In this document: one piece after another, positions 20,560-32,289 of the stretch
How the letters are laid out: the number at the start of each line of letters is the position of its first letter
Position numbering within the stretch: the stretch's first letter is position 1
Origin: Erythrobasidium yunnanense
Lineage: Eukaryota; Basidiomycota; Cystobasidiomycetes; Erythrobasidiales; Erythrobasidiaceae
Direction: 5' to 3'
Length of the DNA stretch: 64,000 nt
NCBI GenBank assembly: GCA_001600175.1
Contig: BCJC01000002.1
Coordinates: 626,318-690,317 of the forward strand
The notes under the pieces: generated by a model
Database searches by the model: none
Told to the model about the DNA's origin: nothing
Seen by the model: only the letters and a program-made list of their open reading frames with translations
Position numbers and translations under genes: made by a program

Positions 20560-21786
20560 TCAGCCAAATCTAGCCAGTCTAGCATTTCGTATGTCTTCAG
20601 CAGTCATTGGCTTCTCTTCCTCAGGCTCTTCTTCTTCTTGCTCTTGCTCCATTGTAGTGTCTTTCGAATGACTGCCTTCCAGACTCGCCGCTATAGCAGC
20701 CGCCAATTCGGGATCTTCGTCCATGTAGGCCTCGCTTGCCTTCGGAGCTGATGTCTTGGGAGGTACGTAGCCAGACAGAGATGCCTCGATAGCTTTGTTA
20801 AGCTCTTCGTCCTCGTTCCCGAAGCCTGATGATAAGACGGGACCATGTCCAGAGCTAGTGAAGAGCGTCTCATCATCCAGCATTGCTTGACTGGCTCTAT
20901 CCTGTGCTTCTGAAGCGCCAGTCATACCAGCTGTGATACGAGCGTTGTCGGCTATCGAGAACACCTCGTCGTCTGCTCGACACGCTGGAAGGGTTGCATT
21001 GACTAGGCTTCCATCATCGGAATCGGAGGACAGAACGACGAAAACGCTGTAGCCTTCGTGCTCCGCTTGATCGATCTGCAGGCCGAGATAGAGGGGCGAT
21101 ACGTGCTTCGGAGCCGGGTGGAATGAGTTCACTAGGCCGCACTCAGTTCTCTATTGCTCCCTGCACAAGAATGTCAAGCTCACAATCGAAGAAAAAGTGC
21201 TTGCTGTGGCCGAATCGACGGATACAAAACCAGTGCTCCTTGAAGTTGAATACGAATGCTTGCTGTTGCCTTATGCAATACTCAGCTACTTGCGAACTCC
21301 CGAGCAGACGCGACTCACTCTGGCGCAGCGTGCAGCGGTCTCATTCGTTCACTCCTCCACCGTACCAGCTGTAAGCTGAACGGCTTGAGTGCTTCATCCA
21401 TCACTTGTGAGCTGAAGAAGCCAGAGTCGTCCATCTGTAACAGCATATCAGTCAGGCTATGAGGCGCTTGTTTGGATTGTCAGACATACATTCCTACTTC
21501 TATCAGCATTCAGATTAGAACGTCCAGCACCGGGAGGTGATGGCTGTCTCTTTGATCTTCCAGCACTACTTGACGCTTCCATCTCTTGCGGCGCTTGCAT
21601 GATATCGCTAACGCCATGAGCCTGTGCCTCGAGTTCATCCAGCTGCCTCGCCAGATCTGCGAGGTCCGTAGCTTCAAATATATGGTCTTGTAGGAGAGAG
21701 TTGAGACAGTGCTGTGCGCACAGACTCGAGTCTGGTTCCTGCTTCTCGTGATAGATGACGGACGAGATTCGGTCTTTGAGGGACAT
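20560..21786 (-). CDS. Ataxin-3 family deubiquitinase (Josephin domain plus UIMs)
   Basis: Four exons (21786-21490, 21434-21319, 21269-21184, 21131-20560) give 356 aa. The Josephin domain fills the first half. IYHEKQEPDSSLCAQHC carries the catalytic Cys, FKEHWFCIRRFG the catalytic His, and DLNSFHPAPKHVS the Asn that completes the triad in human ataxin-3. NMDDSGFFSSQV and EGYSVFVV match the rest of the fold. The C-terminal half is acidic and holds two ubiquitin-interacting motifs (ELNKAIEASLSGY and ELAAAIAASLEGS), ending DIRNARLARFG. There is no polyQ tract inside this protein. It would cleave polyubiquitin in protein quality control. Exons 1-2 contain an extra Ser/Pro-rich insert (about residues 64-95) compared with the human protein. 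Confidence 0.9.
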
Positions 21787-22223
21787 GGTGAGGGTGTATA
21801 AGGTATGGATGGAGATAGAGATAGAAGAATTCAGGAGGGAGTAATGCTGCTCGAGCGTGTAGATGGTAGATGTTTGGCCTGCTGACGACGTTCTACGAGT
21901 CGCGACTTTGCCCTCGCCAGATCCACCAGCCTGAAGATGGTCCGCTGCTGATCCAGCTATTGATATGCTTGAATACAGTACTAAGGCTGGGTTAGCAGGA
22001 AAAAGGTGCAGTTTTGCCCAGAGTCAGTCGGTCGTGATGAGGGCAAGATGTGAAGTTGAATTGACCGGATAACAACAAACACGCAAAGCAATATGCAGCA
22101 ATGTAGACGCAAATACTACGTGTAAGACCTAACTTACAGGATTATTAGATTGCCATGCCAATGCCTTTCCGTCGGTTCCTTCTGCACGTGTCCCTTGTCT
22201 TGTCTCTGCTCTTGCTTCAAGCG
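21787..22223. promoter_or_regulatory. Divergent promoter between ataxin-3-like and Rsc7 genes
   Basis: About 440 bp separate the two start codons. No clear motif stands out. An in-frame upstream ATG at 22155 would add a hydrophobic 23-residue leader to Rsc7, which is unlikely for a nuclear protein. Confidence 0.5.
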
Positions 22224-24833
22224 ATGAAGATCAAGCTTAAAGGGTACAATCCCAATCCCAATCCCTCACTACCATCGCCGACAGCTTCTACCTCTACTCT
22301 ACCTCTACCTCTACCTGCTCCTCGCCCTTATCAGCAGCAGCCGCCAGTCTATCCCCATCTTCAAGCTGGCCCTCCTCCTGTTTCAGCGCATCCTGTTCAG
22401 CCAGCACCACGCAATGACGGTCCGTTTGCATCGCAACAGCGCTTTAATGCTGCCGGGTATCATCAGCAGCTGCCCAGTCAAGCCCGGCCAGGATCACCTT
22501 CTGGTTCTTCGCGAGCAAGCGATGACTTCTTGAATGCTCCTCTTCCCTTACCAGACAGTTCCGGAGATGAGTATGAAGAAGATGACTTTGCGGAAGATGG
22601 AAGTGTGCGAACAGGCATGCGCAGAAAACACGTAGAGTCAGATAGACAGATCCGCTCGAGGACAGGCGATAGTACAGAACCACCTCAGTTCTTTGAGCTA
22701 CCGCAAGTGAAACATCGAGAGCAGCATCAACACCATCATCAGCAACCGAATCAGCAGCAGCCGGCAGACGGGACAAAGAGAGGACGAGGCAGACCTCCGA
22801 AAGTCAACAGAGAGAAGGACAGAGATGGGACGTTCCATGTCAAGCTATGGAATCCAAACAAGGGTAAAGCGCGAGCTAGTGCAGATGCAGAAGGAGGGGG
22901 AGGATCGATGGACGTAGACGAAGAAGGCAGCCAGGCAGACTTCGATCAAGAAGGTCAGGCGAATACTAGTATGAATGACTCGAGAGACCATTCGCAAGCT
23001 CCTGGGAGTGGAGCATCGACGCCGAATATGTTCTATTCGGATGGTAAGAAGAAGGTAGGGACTCCGACTGGAAGGAACGATAGACAGAGAACGACGAAGA
23101 CGAAAGGCAATGGCTTAGCACCTGATGAAGCTAATCTACCTATAGATGCGGAGGGCGAAAATAAAATTGACGCGGCTGGTAATTTGCTAGGAGGTAGGCC
23201 GTGTATCTCTCCACTTTCAGAACCAGGTAGCTAAGGGTGCTTGTATCTTGTGGCAGGCCGCCAATACAAAGCTTCGACCTTTGTCTCCACATCCAAAAAG
23301 AACGCCGGCAAGGTCTACATGCTAGCTATCGATGCCGCGCGATGTGCAGGCTTCCGCGACTCGCTATACTTCTTCCGCCGAAACCCATGGATAAACAAGA
23401 TCAACTGCTCGCAAGAAGAAAAAGAGACGCTGATCAATGTGGGAAGGTTGCATACGAATTTGAAGTCGAGACAGGTTACGATCGTCTCGGCTGGGAATTG
23501 CTTCAGGGTTTTTGGAGCGAGGTTTGTCAAGAGTACGTCGCGCGCCTGTTTAGTACTTACTTCAAGTGCTTAACAATCTTTGCTGTTCTATTACAGACGG
23601 CAAGAACGTGATTGACGACTACTATGAAGCAGCTGCGCTCGCGAAAGGTCTCGTTCCAGGCTCTCCAGCATACTCCGAATCCTACGACCCCGAGATCGAC
23701 AACACTACGCTCGCCATGCCCAAAGTCGGTGGTTTTGCAGCCAAGCGTGGTCCAGGTCGACCAGCGTACATGAAGATAGCCGAAGCGTTCGAGATGGCCG
23801 GCGCTACACCTGCCATGACTCCCGATGGTCAATCTAAGCTACCTGTCCCTAAGCCTGCAAAGATAGACGGCGGCGCCGAGTCTTCTGATGAAGATGATGG
23901 GAAAGGCGGGCGTCGTAGGAAGAAAGGCTGGCGCTTTCGAAAAGATAAACAATCGCCTTATAACATCTTGCGAGTGCCTAAAGCATATAATGCGACTGTG
24001 TTTGGAACGGTGGGCGGACAAGCGACGCCGCAGTTCGGAGGAAATGGACAAGCTCCCTTTGGAGAGCAGTGGGAGAAGTCCAAAGCTCGTAAACCAGCAC
24101 CTCACTTGAACGGGTATAACTGGATGTCCGAATATGCGAAGATCACAAGGGAGAGGAATAGAGCTTATTTACACTTGGCGAAATCGTACTCTGCACATCA
24201 TTCGATAACATTAGGCAAGACGTTGGAGAGGGAGGTGGAAGAGGAAAGAGCGGGAATGTGGGAATCAAGTGGAAGTGAAGCAGAGTATGAAAGCTTGCAG
24301 GAATATAAGAAGAGAGAAAAGATCGTCAGCGGAGATGAGGATGATGAGACTGATGATAGGAAACGGGGAAGATCACCAGCTGCCACCGACACTACGAAGC
24401 CAGCAATCAAAGCGGAAGCTCGCGATGATATCGTTATGGGCGTCGATGCTGCGAAGGGAGGAGAAGCGGGAGGAGAGCCGGTCAAGAAGAGAAGAAGGAG
24501 AAGATCACCTATCCGAGGATTCTACGATGAACATACCCGACTGCCACAAGTCCGGCTGGAGACTCAGCCTACTGCTCTCCTGTCTTATGACTGGCAAGGC
24601 ACCAAGCCCCAGATCCACGTCCCGAGAGACCAGGCGGACCAAGCCACATCGATGTCTTTGCAACAAGCTTTAAGTCGAGCGGGAGTAAGTCCGACTGTTT
24701 CCAAGGCTTGATGAAAGCTGAATGTTTTTTGGCATGTGAACAGCTCGCGACCATTGAATACTTGCTCGAGTACCCGCCTAAAGTACGCGATATCCTGATC
24801 AAGGATGAAGAGAATACTTTTCAGGAAGTATAG
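22224..24833 (+). CDS. Rsc7/Npl6-Swp82 family chromatin-remodelling subunit
   Basis: Four exons (22224-23193, 23257-23532, 23597-24684, 24744-24833) give 807 aa. The start at 22224 (MKIKLKGYNPNPNPS) is preferred over 22155. Residues 1-190 are Pro/Gln-rich and disordered, followed by an AT-hook-like KRGRGRPPK. The diagnostic Rsc7/Swp82 block is GRQYKASTFVS, YMLAIDAARCAGFRDSLYFF, VTIVSAGNCFRVFGARFVK and NGKNVIDDYYE. A second GPGRP hook, an acidic/basic linker with SDEDDGKGGRRRKKG, KRRRRRSP and the closing LATIEYLLEYPPKVRDIL follow. The family belongs to RSC and SWI/SNF remodellers and acts in the nucleus on nucleosomes. It is followed by the small 25.1-kb gene on the same strand. Confidence 0.88.
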
Positions 24834-25109
24834 GACTCATGCGGAAAGAGTCTTGTTGTCCGTAGTGCTTGCTAGACGTGTCAGCAAATCGGGAATCAGC
24901 ACCTCGGACGAAAGACACCTTGACTGCGGGGACGAGTTGCACATTGCAATTTGATGTACTTGCCATCTCCTTCCAGGCAGCTCTTCGACCCTTATGTGCC
25001 TTAAAGCTTCTGATGACGTAGCCCTCGATTATTTGTGGAAGGTTGCAATTTTGGCTAGCGAGACGAGCTTGCTTCTCTCCCACCGCAACTTCTGCAAACC
25101 TATACAAAC

Positions 25110-25773
25110 ATGTCCACCACACTCGCGTAAGCTTATCATAAGATAGCTCTGTGATCATTTCCTGACGCTCCTTCCTGCAGACACGCTGATGGTGGGCTCG
25201 AGAAGAACTATGGCCAGCTGATTCTTGACTAACCCTGGCTTTCTTTCCCAGCTCACATGGGTCCGTCTACAAGATATAGATGTAAAATGCAATGACTAAC
25301 ATACGTACAGCCGATGGAGACCAGCACCATCACCCAACAAAGGCCGACGAGCACACCGGACCCAAGCTAGACGAGGGAAAGGAAAACTCGCACGTCGGAA
25401 ACGACTACCATGACCAGCGATCTCTATCAAACAGAGCCAACGCAGAGAAAGCGCAGGAAAAGCAGGAAAAGAAGGAAGATGAGGCGAAAGCTGAGGCTTT
25501 GAAGCACCCAACCTCTATTGCCCGAAGCCACGGTAAGCCGCTCAGCTTTATCTTTATACGCTACTGCATTACATATGTAGTGTGCGTATGCTATATACGA
25601 CAAGCTGACGTACTGCTTTGCAGGCAACGAGCCATCCAAGGGCGCAAAGATCGACGAGCAGATTGCCATGGAGGAGGAGGGTGAGTCCGAGCATATTATT
25701 CACAACATTATACACTGTGCTGATGAGGTATGTGATCCGCGCAGCTGAGCTCAAGCGAAAGGGCAAGGCATAA
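25110..25773 (+). CDS. Small hydrophilic conserved fungal protein (hypothetical)
   Basis: The last three exons are clear: 25311-25532, 25624-25680 and 25745-25773, with GT-AG introns between. They encode ADGDQHHHPTKADEHTG, KAQEKQEKKEDEAKAEAL, SIARSHGNEPSKGAKIDEQI and a C-terminal ELKRKGKA. I recall the HGNEPSKGAKID stretch from small uncharacterised fungal proteins. The 5' end is less sure. The best start is ATG 25110 (MSTTLA) followed by an intron and a possible 11-nt exon, giving roughly 110 aa. The protein is charged, probably disordered and soluble. Function unknown. Confidence 0.6.
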
Positions 25774-25981
25774 ATGCCGTTAGACGTCATGTAGGACTCT
25801 AGAAAGTCCAGAAGCAAAGGGCATACCATTTAGCAATGCAACCAATCATTTACACACAACCGTTTCATTGAATCCCTCACTATATTGCCGTGCCTTCATG
25901 TTGATTCATACGTTGCTTCTTCTCCTACTACCAAACACACGGCAATCAACCGCACCCGATGATACTACTACTCGTTCCACA

Positions 25982-26511
25982 ATGAAGGTCAAGATCAAGT
26001 CGTACAATGCAGTAGCAAGCTGGCGCTGGGAGATTCGGCAGAAGGACAAACAACGAGGAGGAGATGCAACGATGGGCGACGCGTCTGTCGAGGACAACAA
26101 CGCAAACGAGGACGACGACGATGAAGAGGACGTCTGTGGAATCTGCAGAGTGGCATTCGAAGGATGCTGTCCAAACTGCAAAGTACCGGGCGACGACTGT
26201 CCTCTAAGTAGGCGCATTCGGTACTGCTTTCTCCCTGAATACTTGAGCTGATATGGCTCATTCTGTAGTCTTTGGCGAATGCACACATATCGTAAGAGGA
26301 CGCAGCCGTTACTGCTGCGCGAGCGACTGAAGCTTCACAACCCTCTGGCTTGCAGTTCCACCTTCATTGTCTTCTACAATGGCTTAACTCGGTAGACCTA
26401 GACCGGTGGAATACTTGATGCTGCAGATACTGACATGTCCTACGTCTGCAGGAATCCAGCAAGAATCAGTGTCCGATGGACCGGCAGACTTGGGTGACAG
26501 CCGGGCAGTAG
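25982..26511 (+). CDS. APC11: Anaphase-promoting complex RING subunit Apc11
   Basis: Four exons (25982-26207, 26269-26291, 26356-26391, 26452-26511) give 114 aa. It begins [18 protein letters not shown], then a family-unusual acidic insert of about 28 residues ([19 protein letters not shown]), then the RING-H2 ligands: [37 protein letters not shown] and [10 protein letters not shown]. All zinc ligands are present. Apc11 is the catalytic RING of the APC/C ubiquitin ligase, which binds Apc2 and drives mitotic exit. The 23-nt and 36-nt exons are fixed by the conserved RING sequence. It ends 200 bp before the Vps8 start on the same strand. Confidence 0.95.
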
Positions 26512-26710
26512 GCAAAGCGCGATGGAATGGGAGACTCAGATCAGCAGTTAGGTATACTCGTTGTTGTAGCATCACGTCGTCCAAGCAAAGCCAAAGTCGT
26601 GAATCTATGCAATCGCCTGACCTGTTCCTTTCGAACGGACCTACCATTGCGGCCAGAATCTCAGAAGACAAGCATCCGCGTTGTTGCGACTTCCTCAGGA
26701 GTAGCCTGCC

Positions 26711-29700
26711 ATGGCCAGCAGGTCCAGCGGCTTAAGCAACATCAATGGCCAAAAGACCACGTCCAAAGCTGCGGGCGACGATGCAGCCGGCTTGACGAGT
26801 TCCTCAGCATCAATGAATCTGGATCATGAGAACAATACGTCTTCAGACGATGACTTTGAAGAGAGCGAGCAAGATCAAGACTACACAAGCGCGATGGAGT
26901 CGGCCCTAAATGCAGACGATGTTGATAACGAAGTCGCGAATGGCGACGAGGAGGAAGAAGGCTTTATCTATGATGGTATAGACGATGAGGATACACAGAC
27001 ATTCAAGAAGGATGCGGATGAAGGCAGACAAGACTATTCCCAGCGGCTTAGGGGTATTCTCGACGATGACGAGCTTGTGCGTCCACAGTCGCACCAGTGT
27101 TTCAAGCAGTATATACTAACCTACTGTTCGTACTGTAGACAAGCGAGCAAGACTCGCAAACTCCGACTGGATCGCAAGGCAGGCCAGAAGCATCTACCTC
27201 ACAAGCATCATCTCAGGATGGTCGCAAGAGCCTAGAAAAGCCTGTTCCTTCTTCTCCATCTCTATCTACCTCGTCTGCAGCATCCGCGCACCCGCCGCGC
27301 TTACCGTCATCCTCTTCTACCGGGTCCTTCTACCATGGTCTGCCAAGTCATCCACGCAGACCACCCATGAATCCGCTCGTCTCGCGCCTGAGGTCTACTT
27401 CTGGAGCGCCATCTCTTTCTCACTCATCATCCTTTCGCTCCTTATCGCAATCATCAACACTTCCGGATCTAAATGGCTTCGCAAATGGTAGCCCGAACGC
27501 ATCTTTTATCGGCGAGCTACCCCCCGACATGCAACGAGCAAAATATGCAAGTCGGCACTCGTCAATGTCCAACATCAGCGAATTCTTGTCGCCTGGAGGT
27601 CAGCGAATAGGCAGCTTCATTGGCCAGCAGGGTGCACGACATGTTTCTCCTTCCCCATCAGAGCTCTTTGCAGACACTCCACAATCCACAAAGTCGCCCG
27701 CGCGGTCTTTGCGGTATGCACAGAGTACAGCCTATGTCTCGCCATTCCGGTGGACAACGCTTCGCAAAGTTACATATCGCATCATGCCGCCTAGCGGCGC
27801 TAATGGAGCGCCCAATAAGACGTCTACTGCGTCTCTCGGCGAACCTACAGCTATGGCAGCGAGCGGCATTATCTGCATAGGCACAACAAAAGGATGGACT
27901 ATGGTCTTCGACTTCACACAAACTCTCCGTTGCGTGTGCGGCAATGACACCATTGTCAAATCCTGTGGAAAGGTCACTGCTCTTGCGATCTCATCGGATC
28001 AGACATTCATAGCTGTGGGCCATCAAAGCGGTCATATCTGCCTGTATGCGCTGGACAAGCCTTCTGTACCGGCACGTTCAGTACAGCCCACAACCATAGA
28101 ACAAGTCAATAACGGAAGAGCCGAAGGTCATCTGAGCCAGAAGAGCATCATCCAGCATATAGGCTTCGTCGGAGAAAGACACACGGCTATTGTCTCTGGC
28201 GATAACCTAGGTCTTGCATTCTATCATTCGCTAGGCAAAGTCTTCGGACTTGCAAACACGGATGTCTTGCGGATATTGGGTAAATACCCTCAAGGCGAGG
28301 CGAATGGCGCTTCCGCAGCTGCACTCTCGTCAAACGCGCTGTTGGCCATGCAACCGCTACCTTTGGGCACCTCAAAGCACTTCAGCGAGGACTATTCTCT
28401 AGTAGCCCTACTTACGCCAGTCAAGCTGGTGATAGCAGGCCTGAAGCCATCTGCGCGGACGTGGTGGAGGTGCATGAATCGTGGAGGAGTAGCAAAGAAG
28501 GATGATGAAGGGGGTGGCTCTTCACAGGGTTGCGTAGCGTGGCTCCCTGCCATAGATGGGAAAGAACCCATGCTTGCATTTACTTGGGATAAAAGCCTAA
28601 GACTGGTCAGACTGAAACAGGAAACGAAGCTTGGGTTAACAAATGGCAGGAGCAACGGGTTGGAAGCGAAAGATAAGGTCAAGGGGAAGGAACAAACGCT
28701 AAAGACGTTACGATTCATGCCGATACAACCGAAGGCTGCTCCTACGTTAAAGACGGCAGAAACGGTGGAAGAAGAGGCTCAGGCTATCTATCAAGCTGAT
28801 TCTACGATCCTCGCTCTGCAATGGCTAAATGCTCAGGTAATACCGCCTCATGCCGCATATGCAACCTCGTCTAATTTTGCCATTCAGACCCTTATCATCC
28901 TTACTGTCAAATGCGTCGAGGTCTTCGACATCGAAAACCGGCAACTTGTTGAGCGGGCAACACTCATCGATCAAAGCATCACACTATCACGTCAATTGTC
29001 GCCGCTTCAAGCGTTGGAAACATACAAGAGCAAAGTCTTCCTCTTCGTGAGCGAATTCACCATATATATCGTCAATGTTGTATGCTAACATCTCCCGCCA
29101 GACTGCGACAGATGTCCGAGCTGGTATCCTACTTTCTTGGGCGGATCGGGTTCTGCAGCTTGTCGATGCTGGAGACCTAGTCGCTGCCATCGAATTGACA
29201 GTCAGCTATTATGATGGCACGGGTGTCCTAGTCGGGGATTCGCAGAGTTTTCATAGCAATTTAGGGCTTCCGTTAGCCTCCGACGCCAGGAAAGCGATGG
29301 TCGAACCTAAGTTACGAGAAATTTTGGCCGCCTCTCTGGACTACGTTTTCTCAGAGAAACGAATGAGGGACAGTACTCACAAGGACTCATCCGGTCGAGG
29401 TGTTGATCGGACACGTCTCTTCGAAACTTTAGTCGATGCTGCCATTCGAGCATGTCTTGTGACAGAGGACTACGATTTCCTCTTTGAAGACATGTACGAA
29501 AGGTATGCTGCGGAAGGGATCGAAGGTATCTTCCTCAGTCGGCTCGAGCCATTCGTACTACAAAGTCTACTGCCAGCCATACCCACCAACATTTCGCAAC
29601 AGCTGCTGCAGCGGCACGAAGACAAAGATGAGCTACAAGAGCTGGAGAACCTCATCTGGCACCTCAAGCCGGAGTACCTCGACGTTAACCAGGCTGTCCG

Positions 29701-31873
29701 ACTCTGTGCTAAGCATAGATTATATAACGCCCTGATATACGTGTACACACAAGCTCTCAATGACTTCGTCGGACCTCTTGTGGAGCTACTTGGTCTTGTC
29801 AAGCGGATCACAGATCATCGCCAGCAACGGCCCAGATGGCTAGACGAAGCCGAAGATCCGCATCCCGGCGCCCTCGAGGAAGACAGCCAGATCGAGTCTT
29901 CTGTCCAAGACGCATACCAGATATATGCATACTTGGCGGACTCGCTCATTGGTCTCGCTCATCCCAGCAAAGAACCGCTACCATCTGCCAAAGCTCTTTC
30001 AGCCAAGAGATCCCTCTACTCCTTCCTATTCTCTCGTAATCCGGCAGTTTACCCTGAAGGCAGCCGTAAACAAGTCCCTGGCTCGGCAGATCAACTTTTC
30101 CCATACCTCCGTCTTCTCCTGCATTTCGACTCAGAGGCAATGCTGGATTGCCTCGATATCGCTTTGGAAGACTCCTACCTCGACGAAGATGCTTCCGGCA
30201 TCACACTTAATAGGCAAGGTATCATAGACTGTTTACTTAGTCTTAGCGACTCCGCCGACATCCCGTCCACGGATCGTACTTTCATCAACATCTTCGCGGC
30301 TCGCAACCTCCCCAAATACATCCAGTTTGTACATTTAGACGATAAAGCAGCACATCGCCTCTTCCTCAATCTCGCTGACGATCAGGACATGTCGACCAGG
30401 GAAGATCGCCAACTGGCCCTTGAGTTTCTCCTCTCCGCCTACACGCCCGAATATACCGATGAGCTTCTGTCTCTCCTAGAAGCAGCATCGTTCTATAGAG
30501 TCCTAGCCTCTATCTACAGGTCTCGGCGCAGATACAAAAAACTAGTATCTGTCTATGTGCGGGATCCAGATCAGGGTTCGCACGTCTTCCAGAACCTGGT
30601 GGAAGTTCTAGCACTCTCAGAAAAGGCTGGTCAACGTACAGAAGTGGAGGACGAGATCGTCCAAGCGATACCTCAGCTTGTAGATTTTGGCGTCGGCGAA
30701 GTTGCAAACCTTGTGGAGAAGACCATGCCGTCGCGCCATTCAGACGCTCTCGCAACACTCAACACCCTGCCACTTCGACAGATGGCATATTTACGTTCTC
30801 TGCTGGATCCGGAATCCGATTCGCTCGAAGAGGCTCACACAGGCGCGAAAACCAGTCCGACTGAGGAGCATAGGCTACAGTACATTGGCCTGGTCTGCGA
30901 TCACGATCCCCAAGGCGTAGTAGCATATCTACAGCGGGATAAAGATCTAAATTACAGTAAGGCCGCCGCTGTCTGTCTGTCCAAGCAGAGTTTCGACGCG
31001 GTCATCTGGCTCGAGTCTCGCAGAGGAGACGTCACTGCAAGCTTACGGACTGCGGACAGAATCATACAGCCTGATACAGTCCTCCTTATAGCTTCCATGT
31101 TTCGACAAGACCCCGACGTATCTGGCTCGATCTCAAGGGTGGTGCGAGCTATGCGCATGGCCATCACGCTCTGCGCTAGTCAGACAAGTCTATCCTCTCC
31201 ACATGAAGCGGAAGAAGCCTGGTATCTTCTCGTGTCCAGCCTTGTCAAGCTCACTCGTAACCTGTCCTCGACGGAGGCAGCGGTAGAACACGATGTTTCC
31301 GGTATTACTGGCCCTCTCCGCGGGCTACTATCCGAAGCATTATCAGCTCTAGCATCAGGCTCATCCAACAACACGACCTCCTTCCCTCGCTTGGTGAACA
31401 GACTCATGGAAGAAACGCCTGCCGCGCAATATGCGGAGTACCGCGAGATTGTCAACACCATGCTACAAACATATGAATTCGAGAGTGATCTACTCCAGAC
31501 CTCGAATAAGCTTACTCAGACCGACCTGTTCCAGCACGTCGCAGAGCTTTCAAAGGAGAAAGCGACAGGCTGGCGCCCCAATATTTCGGGTAATTGTGAA
31601 GCTTGTGGGCGGTCGATCTGGATGACACATCCAGACCAGGAACGCATGTTTGACCCGGAACTTGTGCCTAAAAGCTCTTCGGGTCTGGAAGTTACGGCGA
31701 AACTACAAGGGCGGCCCAGCGTTCGACGGCGGCCGAGCCTGAAAGGCAAAGAAACAGACTGGTACGAAGAACCACCGGCCCAACCTGCAAAGGCAGCCGG
31801 ACAATCAATAGTAGTATTCAGAGGTGGAGCCGCCTGCCATGCTGCGTGCATGGGACAAGGCGCGGTACCATAG
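26711..31873 (+). CDS. VPS8: CORVET complex subunit Vps8
   Basis: Three exons (26711-27076, 27139-29046, 29102-31873) give 1681 aa. The first 310 residues or so are acidic then Ser/Pro-rich and disordered. A beta-propeller follows (GIICIGTTKGWTMVFDF, ALAISSDQTFIAVGHQSGHI), then the Vps8 signature GILLSWADRVLQLVDAGDL at the start of a long alpha-solenoid. The C-terminus has a RING-like zinc site (GNCEACGRSIW and, after a basic insert, ACHAAC). Vps8 is the Rab5-binding subunit of CORVET, tethering early endosomes. The intron at 29047-29101 was chosen because it restores the conserved solenoid start (KVFLF joined to TATDVRAG). The 2.8-kb last exon is intron-free. Confidence 0.93.
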
Positions 31874-32289
31874 GCTCCAGAAGCAATTTAAACCAACGTT
31901 CTAGAAGTGCATGATCCCCGCTTGTTACATACCCATCACAATTCGGTGAAGTAGTCACACAGTACAAATCGTTGTATGCATTCAAGGCAAAGCAGGACAG
32001 ATACTGCAATAGAGTCGGTGGCAACAGGTGGACGTTGTCAACAAAGGCAGCCTTGTAATCTGAATCAGGGTTGAAGGCCATTGACCGGCGCTATTTTACG
32101 GAAATCACTAACCGATTTTCTACCAGATACAACTACCCTTACAGAGGTTTTATACATAGCATAAATGATTGAAGTTTGATGATCGAGGAGTATAAGGAGA
32201 GTATGGAAGACTAGACGCAGAGGGGAATACCGGATATATGGGGGAATCGCACAAACCCAAAGCCATTATGCACTACGTGTTGCGATGCT
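31874..32289. other. Intergenic between convergent Vps8 and glycerol kinase
   Basis: About 415 bp. A minus-strand frame (32081 downward, MAFNPDSDYKAAF) overlaps the Vps8 3' end but has no recognised family. Otherwise 3' untranslated sequence is likely. Confidence 0.4.

Noticed and set aside
31818-32081. Minus-strand frame MAFNPDSDYKAAF overlapping the Vps8 3' end
   Set aside because: Possible small gene, but without a family match, a clear intron or room for a promoter. Evidence is too thin.
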